Assembly (NCBI GenBank): GCA_902767175.1
Contig: CACXGH010000011.1
Location: 1 to 11,008 of the forward strand
DNA: 11,008 nucleotides
Direction: 5' to 3'
From: an uncultured Ruminococcus sp.
GTDB lineage: Bacteria > Bacillota > Clostridia > Oscillospirales > Acutalibacteraceae
Shown: one piece after another, positions 7,767 to 11,008 of the stretch
Position numbering within the stretch: position 1 is the stretch's first letter
How the letters are laid out: the number at the start of each line of letters is the position of its first letter
Program-made: the position numbers and the translations under genes
The notes under the pieces: generated by a model
The model's database searches: none
What the model saw: the letters and a program-made list of their open reading frames with translations, nothing else
What the model was told of the DNA's origin: nothing

Positions 7767-7790
7767 GCGGTACAGCATAAGCAGTACCGC
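7767..7790 (-). terminator. Hairpin, probable end of the methyltransferase transcript
   Basis: GCGGTAC and GTACCGC arms enclose a further GC/GC pair after one A-A mismatch, with loop ATAA. Read on the minus strand the stem is followed by TTTATA, so it can terminate transcripts coming from the methyltransferase just before the hydrolase promoter. The T run is weak. An operator role is the alternative. Confidence 0.45.
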
Positions 7791-7803
7791 AGGGAAGCAT
7801 CAG

Positions 7804-7973
7804 GGAAGTGCTGATTAAATACAGTGCCTGTATTGCGTTAGAAATATTTTGTCAGGTTGTGAAAAAGACCGCAGGCAGCCTGTCGGTTGTCAATGGGTTT
7901 TTGTGCGAGATTGCGGAAAAATGGCAAGCAAGACAGTTGCTGAGCCGATAGGCGTGTTTTATTCAGCGATTCC
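7804..7973. mobile_element. MITE-like element, 170 bp
   Basis: Imperfect terminal inverted repeats bound this stretch: GGAAGTGCTGATTAAA at 7804-7819 against the complement of 7958-7973, matching at 13 of 16 positions. The interior has no coding frame of note and includes a palindrome CAGGCaGCCTG at 7872-7882. It begins 11 bases after the methyltransferase stop codon and separates that gene from the hydrolase operon. No clear target duplication is seen (TCAG on the left, TTAG on the right). It resembles a non-autonomous transposon or the fused ends of an insertion sequence, but I cannot name a family. Confidence 0.5.
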
Positions 7974-7984
7974 TTAGTATAATA

Positions 7985-8590
7985 TTATTTTTCTATAGTT
8001 ATTACAGCCAGAGCGCATGGTATTCTGCCTTCGATCAAAGAATAGTCAGCCTTGCCGTAACCTGCATTTTTAAAAAATTCCTTATAGCTTTCAAAAGTGA
8101 ACTGCTGCTTGAAATCAGCGCCTGCTTTTCCAACAGTTCTTGCAAATCCGTTTGTTTTGCCGCTTTCAGAGCGGTTGATATATGTCGGAATAATGAGCCG
8201 ACCTCCTGTTTTGCATACTCTGCAAAGCTCTGAGAGTGCCTTCATAGGTTCGTCAAGCAAATGAATGACATTTGCTGCCATAACCTTATCGAAACTGTTG
8301 TCTTTAAAAGGCAGACTGAAAATATCTGCCTTAATAAAGCTTGCATTAGTGTATTTCCGGCAGTTCTTCTGAGCCTTTTTCAGCATTTTTTCGGAAAAAT
8401 CAGTAGCTGTCAGATGCTTGCATTTTTTTGCGGCAGGAACGCTCAGCATTCCTGTTCCGCAGGCACATTCAAGGACTATATCCGAATTATTGAAAATCCT
8501 TTCGGTCTCTTTGATAAGTGCTTTATGTGTTCTTCTGTTGATGTATTTTACAAAAAAATCGTAAAAAATAGCCGCCCTGTCCCAGAACAT
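7985..8590 (-). CDS. Class I SAM-dependent methyltransferase
   Basis: A 201-residue cytoplasmic methyltransferase with the Rossmann-like fold of the UbiE/Methyltransf_11 type. The SAM-binding motif I is VLECACGTGMLS at 39-50; D64 in TATDFSEKM is the residue expected to contact the ribose; ADIFSLPF at 89-96 and ANVIHLLDEP at 106-115 are motifs II/III; and GGRLIIPTY at 129-137 forms the following strand. The substrate cannot be told, but small-molecule targets are usual for this group. The family often runs 200-250 residues, so it seems whole. AGAGGAG lies nine bases before the ATG. It has its own promoter with a perfect -10, overlapped by an operator that also precedes the hydrolase/exporter operon, so the two units are probably co-regulated and may modify and export a common compound. 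Confidence 0.87.
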   Translation of the reverse strand: MFWDRAAIFYDFFVKYINRRTHKALIKETERIFNNSDIVLECACGTGMLSVPAAKKCKHLTATDFSEKMLKKAQKNCRKYTNASFIKADIFSLPFKDNSFDKVMAANVIHLLDEPMKALSELCRVCKTGGRLIIPTYINRSESGKTNGFARTVGKAGADFKQQFTFESYKEFFKNAGYGKADYSLIEGRIPCALAVITIEK

Positions 8591-8635
8591 CAGCTATACT
8601 CCTCTCTATACGATTAAGCTTGCTTTTACAAAATA

Positions 8636-8651
8636 GTTAAACTGCTCTAAC
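8636..8651. promoter_or_regulatory. Operator (GTTAGAnnnnTCTAAC type) of the methyltransferase
   Basis: GTTAAACTGCTCTAAC matches the shared palindrome with one base off in the left arm. It starts two bases downstream of the -10 box (on the minus strand) and spans the predicted transcription start near 8647, a classic repressor position. Confidence 0.68.
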
Positions 8652-8653
8652 TA

Positions 8654-8682
8654 ATTATAATACACTGAAATTGGAATTGCAA
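8654..8682 (-). promoter_or_regulatory. Sigma-A promoter of the methyltransferase
   Basis: On the minus strand, TTGCAA (8677-8682) is followed after exactly 17 bases by TATAAT (8654-8659). The -10 is perfect and the -35 matches four of six positions. Confidence 0.75.
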
Positions 8683-8736
8683 CAATATTTCCTGACACCA
8701 AGAAAATACTTCAATAATGTAGAATATATCTAAATC

Positions 8737-8760
8737 TATCATTAACTTTTGTTATTGATA
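8737..8760. promoter_or_regulatory. Inverted repeat between enolase terminator and methyltransferase promoter
   Basis: TATCATTAAC and GTTATTGATA are 10-bp arms with one mismatch around TTTT. The site lies about 55 bases upstream of the methyltransferase -35, so it could bind a regulator. It may equally be a chance AT-rich hairpin. Confidence 0.35.
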
Positions 8761-8790
8761 ACCAAAGAATAATATTTTTTGCTTATCGAA

Positions 8791-8832
8791 AAAACGAACC
8801 GATCACCTGATAAAAAGGAGACGGTTCGTTTT
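8791..8832 (-). terminator. Rho-independent terminator of enolase
   Basis: AAAACGAACCG (8791-8801) and CGGTTCGTTTT (8822-8832) form an 11-bp stem with a 20-base loop. Read on the minus strand it ends in a run of six T's, 56 bases after the enolase stop codon. Confidence 0.88.
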
Positions 8833-8887
8833 GTTATAAGGTATTATTAAAAAATATGACAAAAGGTGCCTGATCTGTTATATGAGA

Positions 8888-10186
8888 TCATTTCTTTACA
8901 TTGAAAGCACTCATACCGGCATATTTTGCTGCAGAGCCAAGCTGTTCTTCAATTCTGAGAAGCTGATTATACTTTGCGACTCTTTCACTTCTGCTTGGTG
9001 CACCTGTTTTTATCTGGCAGGTGTTGAGAGCAACAGCGAGATCAGCAATCGTTGTATCTGCAGTTTCACCCGAACGATGAGATGAAATGGCTGTATAGCC
9101 TGCTTTATGAGCCATTTTTATTGCTTCGAGAGTTTCTGAAACGCTGCCTATCTGATTAAGCTTGATAAGAATTGAATTAGCGCAGCCGTTGGCAATGCCT
9201 TTTGAAAGTCTTTCGGTATTAGTAACAAAAAGGTCGTCACCGACAAGCTGTACCTTTTTGCCGAGGCGCTCTGTCAGACGGCACCAGCCTTCCCAATCCT
9301 CTTCGTCAAGCGCATCTTCAATTGAAATGATCGGATACTTGTCAACAAGAGCCTCCCAATGATCAATAAGCTCGTCAGTTGTAAAGTCTTTTCCTGACTT
9401 GGGCTGATGATAGAAACCTTTGCCTTTTTCACTTTTCCACTCTGAAGAAGCCGCATCCATAGCGATCATGAAGTCGCTGCCCGGCTCATAACCTGCGTCC
9501 TTTACAGCTTCAAGAACAGTTTCTATCGTTTCTTCGTCAGATGAAAGATTCGGAGCAAATCCGCCTTCATCACCGACCGATGTTGCAAGACCTCTGCTCT
9601 TTAATATCTTAGCAAGAGAATGGAATACTTCTGTACACCAGCGCAGTGCTTCGCTGAATGTCGGAGCACCTACAGGCATTATCATAAATTCCTGTGTATC
9701 GACTGTATTTGTTGCATGAGCACCGCCGTTAAGAATATTCATCATCGGTACGGGAAGGGTAGTTCCCTGTATACCGCCAAGAAATCTGTAAAGAGGAATA
9801 TCGAGTGATTGTGCGGCTGCTCTTGCTGCTGCAATAGATACCGCAAGGATAGCATTAGCTCCTAATTTACTCTTGTCTTTCGTTCCGTCAAGATCTGTCA
9901 TGATCTTATCTACCGCATAAATATCCGAAGCGTCAGTACCGACCAAAGCAGGGGCTATTATATTATTGACATTGTCTACAGCCTTCTGTACACCCTTGCC
10001 GCCGTATCTTGACTTATCTCCGTCACGCAGCTCCAATGCTTCAAACTCGCCTGTTGATGCACCGCTGGGAGATGTGCCTCTTGCAACAGTACCGTCAACG
10101 AGTGTTACTTCAGCCTCTACTGTGGGATTTCCGCGGGAGTCAATGATCTGTCTTGCAAATACTTTTTCAATTTCCGAATAATTCAT
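8888..10186 (-). CDS. eno: Enolase (phosphopyruvate hydratase)
   Basis: A full-length 432-residue enolase converting 2-phosphoglycerate to phosphoenolpyruvate in glycolysis; in the cell it is normally a cytoplasmic dimer or octamer. Magnesium ligands D244, E290 and D317 are present, as are the catalytic E207 in GDEGGFAP, K342 in ILIKLNQIG, H370 in SHRSGET and K393 in QIKTGAPSRS. The substrate-loop sequence SGASTGEFEALELRDGD spans 41-57. AGGAGG lies eight bases before the ATG. Unlike many Firmicutes it is not beside gapA, pgk, tpi or gpm. It stands alone with a consensus promoter, a leader of about 145 bases with a strong hairpin, and its own terminator. The promoter carries a symmetric operator shared with exporter and methyltransferase genes, which is unexpected for a core glycolytic gene. 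Confidence 0.98.
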   Translation of the reverse strand: MNYSEIEKVFARQIIDSRGNPTVEAEVTLVDGTVARGTSPSGASTGEFEALELRDGDKSRYGGKGVQKAVDNVNNIIAPALVGTDASDIYAVDKIMTDLDGTKDKSKLGANAILAVSIAAARAAAQSLDIPLYRFLGGIQGTTLPVPMMNILNGGAHATNTVDTQEFMIMPVGAPTFSEALRWCTEVFHSLAKILKSRGLATSVGDEGGFAPNLSSDEETIETVLEAVKDAGYEPGSDFMIAMDAASSEWKSEKGKGFYHQPKSGKDFTTDELIDHWEALVDKYPIISIEDALDEEDWEGWCRLTERLGKKVQLVGDDLFVTNTERLSKGIANGCANSILIKLNQIGSVSETLEAIKMAHKAGYTAISSHRSGETADTTIADLAVALNTCQIKTGAPSRSERVAKYNQLLRIEEQLGSAAKYAGMSAFNVKK

Positions 10187-10252
10187 AGCTGCCTCCTGAA
10201 TGATTTATTTCTCAAATGACCTTTAGGTGCATTTGTGTTTTGTGTTCTGTTA

Positions 10253-10300
10253 TAGTTTTGCCGGATCAGCGGCACAGTATTACCGCAGATCCGGAAACTA
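10253..10300 (-). promoter_or_regulatory. Stable hairpin in the enolase mRNA leader
   Basis: TAGTTT/AAACTA, CCGGATC/GATCCGG and GCGG/CCGC pair in order around a 10-base loop (10273-10282), broken only by an unpaired TG (10259-10260) and one A-A mismatch. That gives about 17 bp in the 145-base leader, roughly 65 bases upstream of the ATG. No T run follows on the minus strand, so it is not a simple terminator. It may protect the mRNA 5' end or bind a regulator. I recognise no known riboswitch. Confidence 0.6.
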
Positions 10301-10315
10301 CAATGATTTACACAA

Positions 10316-10331
10316 GTTAGAGTCGTCTAAC
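10316..10331. promoter_or_regulatory. Operator (GTTAGAnnnnTCTAAC) of enolase
   Basis: GTTAGAGTCGTCTAAC has perfect 6-bp inverted arms. It begins seven bases downstream of the enolase -10 box, so the predicted start of transcription (near 10332) is at its edge and the site covers the first transcribed bases. Confidence 0.75.
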
Positions 10332-10338
10332 TGTTTTA

Positions 10339-10367
10339 ATTATATTTATTCACAGTCGATTTGTCAA
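10339..10367 (-). promoter_or_regulatory. Consensus sigma-A promoter of enolase
   Basis: On the minus strand TTGACA (10362-10367) and TATAAT (10339-10344) are separated by exactly 17 bases, a full match to consensus. Such a promoter would be very strong, which suits enolase and makes a repressor site beside it meaningful. Confidence 0.88.
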
Positions 10368-10387
10368 GGGGAAATTTATTTTTTATT

Positions 10388-10403
10388 CAGATAATTCTAT
10401 CTG
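10388..10403. promoter_or_regulatory. Palindrome CAGATAnnnnTATCTG upstream of enolase promoter
   Basis: Perfect 6-bp arms around ATTC, 20 bases upstream of the enolase -35. It has the same 6-4-6 layout as the shared operator but different bases, so it may bind a second regulator of the same kind. Confidence 0.35.
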
Positions 10404-10452
10404 CTAATAAATATTAAATCAACAAAGCTCCTTTACCTTTTATGAGAAACAA

Positions 10453-10471
10453 AGATTATTTCATATAATCT
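10453..10471. promoter_or_regulatory. Inverted repeat AGATTAT/ATAATCT in the divergent region
   Basis: Perfect 7-bp arms around TTCAT, between the enolase promoter and that of the secreted protein. No function can be assigned. Confidence 0.3.
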
Positions 10472-10538
10472 GACAAGGAGAACAAATGAGAACAATGGTG
10501 TGAAGCGTTTTGTACGGTCTTGCGTAATAAAAAAAATC

Positions 10539-10567
10539 TTGACAAAAAGAGTTAGATATGTTAAACT
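10539..10567 (+). promoter_or_regulatory. Promoter of the secreted-protein gene
   Basis: TTGACA (10539-10544) preceded by a run of A's is followed after 17 bases by TAAACT (10562-10567). The predicted start near 10574 gives a leader of about 98 bases, containing a second operator and a small hairpin. Confidence 0.7.
10551..10566. promoter_or_regulatory. Operator site 1 of the secreted-protein gene
   Basis: GTTAGATATGTTAAAC matches the shared palindrome with two mismatches in the right arm and lies in the spacer and -10 of the promoter. Its complement shares CATATCTAAC with the site at 7735-7750. Confidence 0.55.
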
Positions 10568-10574
10568 GTCAACG

Positions 10575-10595
10575 GTCAGTGAGATAATCTCTGAC
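10575..10595 (+). promoter_or_regulatory. Leader hairpin of the secreted-protein gene
   Basis: GTCA/TGAC and GAGA/TCTC pair around TAA with a two-base bulge, at the very 5' end of the predicted transcript. It could stabilise the mRNA. Confidence 0.4.
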
Positions 10596-10613
10596 TATTA
10601 TTTCGGCTTAATG

Positions 10614-10629
10614 GTTAGATATATCTAAT
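10614..10629. promoter_or_regulatory. Operator site 2 of the secreted-protein gene
   Basis: GTTAGATATATCTAAT contains the perfect 14-bp palindrome TTAGATATATCTAA. Its centre is 63 bp from the centre of site 1, six turns of the helix, so two bound dimers would face the same side of the DNA. Confidence 0.72.
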
Positions 10630-10671
10630 TGGTTGGGCCGTAAAATTCGTCATGTCGAAAGGAGAAAGACA

Positions 10672-11008
10672 ATGAAAGCAAACAAGTATCTTGCTGTAAG
10701 CCTTGCTGCCGCAATGCTTGCAGGCATGGGAGCGATCGGTGTAGCTGCAGCAGAAGACGAGGAACAGGCTGCGTACCTGCTGATGAACATTCCTTACAGC
10801 GAATTCTATCAGGCAGATGTAAAAAACGATGTACAGGTAGATGTATTTACCTCAGCAACAAAGGCTAAGCCGAGATCATTTAACCTCGCTGCCGGTTCTT
10901 ATCATACAGACAGCAGCGGTGATGCTATAACAAGCGTCGATGTCCCCCGAGTCTCGCCTGCCGGCTCGGTCGGTGCTTCTGCCTTCGGCAGAGGTGTCCA
11001 CCGGACAC
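10672..11008 (+). CDS. Secreted protein of unknown function, 3' end missing or interrupted
   Basis: The frame opens at ATG 10672 after AAAGGAG (10658-10664) and runs off the window without a stop after 112 codons. Residues 1-26 form a signal peptide: basic MKANK, a hydrophobic Ala/Leu-rich core and a GVAAA end, with cleavage likely before EDEEQ, so the product should be exported. The mature part (LLMNIPYSEFYQADVKNDV, then FTSATKAKPRSFNLAAGSYH) resembles uncharacterised exported proteins I recall from gut clostridia, but I cannot give a function. From about codon 91 (near 10943) the DNA becomes about 70% GC and matches a dispersed hairpin repeat, giving an improbable tail (PRVSPAGSVGASAFGRGVHRT). 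The natural gene is thus probably interrupted or misjoined there. Two copies of the shared operator control it. Confidence 0.75.
   Translation, partial: MKANKYLAVSLAAAMLAGMGAIGVAAAEDEEQAAYLLMNIPYSEFYQADVKNDVQVDVFTSATKAKPRSFNLAAGSYHTDSSGDAITSVDVPRVSPAGSVGASAFGRGVHRT
10955..11008 (+). repeat. Dispersed hairpin repeat, copy 2, at the right edge
   Basis: Bases 10955-10990 match the minus strand of 3202-3237 at 30 of 36 positions. The segment holds two hairpins in a row: TCTGCC/GGCAGA around TTC (10978-10992) and GTGTCC/GGACAC around ACC (10994-11008). It lies inside the reading frame of the secreted protein. Confidence 0.65.

Noticed and set aside
10486..10503. Tiny frame MRTMV with AAGGAG upstream, near a TATAAT at 10464-10469
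   Set aside because: Five codons, no -35, no attenuator after it; could be a leader peptide but nothing supports that.
1..11008. CRISPR arrays, tRNA or rRNA genes, phage genes, toxin-antitoxin pairs
   Set aside because: Looked for on both strands; no regular spaced repeats, cloverleaf-like sequence or recognisable proteins of these kinds were seen.

Overview
The window looks like chromosomal DNA from a low-to-mid GC gut Firmicute, probably Ruminococcus or a close Oscillospiraceae relative. This rests on strong purine-rich Shine-Dalgarno sites, a DegV-family protein, a paired half-size ABC exporter preceded by an esterase, and a clostridial-type enolase; no marker gene fixes the genus. Both window ends lie in GC-rich, hairpin-dense repeat sequence that cuts into genes. 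The left end abuts the tail of a heavy-metal P-type ATPase, and the right end breaks into a secreted protein.

Layout. 1-80: palindrome cluster. 111-365 (+): ATPase tail. 522-1685 (+): iron-type NAD(P)H-dependent alcohol dehydrogenase with a large inverted repeat upstream. 1783-1820: terminator shared by converging genes. 1835-2719 (-): DegV-family lipid-binding protein. 2720-3282: non-coding, with an inverted repeat and a dispersed hairpin repeat. 7717 down to 3283 (-): a tight three-gene operon, alpha/beta hydrolase then two half-ABC exporters. 7804-7973: MITE-like element. 7985-8590 (-): SAM-dependent methyltransferase. 8888-10186 (-): enolase. 10672-11008 (+): start of an exported protein of unknown function.

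The most interesting signal is in the intergenic DNA. A 16-bp inverted repeat, GTTAGAnnnnTCTAAC, occurs with few or no mismatches in front of every gene unit in the right half. It lies before the hydrolase/ABC operon (7735-7750), the methyltransferase (8636-8651), enolase (10316-10331) and, twice, the secreted protein (10551-10566 and 10614-10629). In three cases it lies across the predicted transcription start just downstream of a -10 box, and in the fourth it covers the -10 region. This suggests one repressor, encoded outside the window, controlling an exporter, a lipase-like hydrolase, a methyltransferase, a secreted protein and, unusually, a glycolytic enzyme. The alcohol dehydrogenase and DegV genes have no such site but carry inverted repeats of their own.
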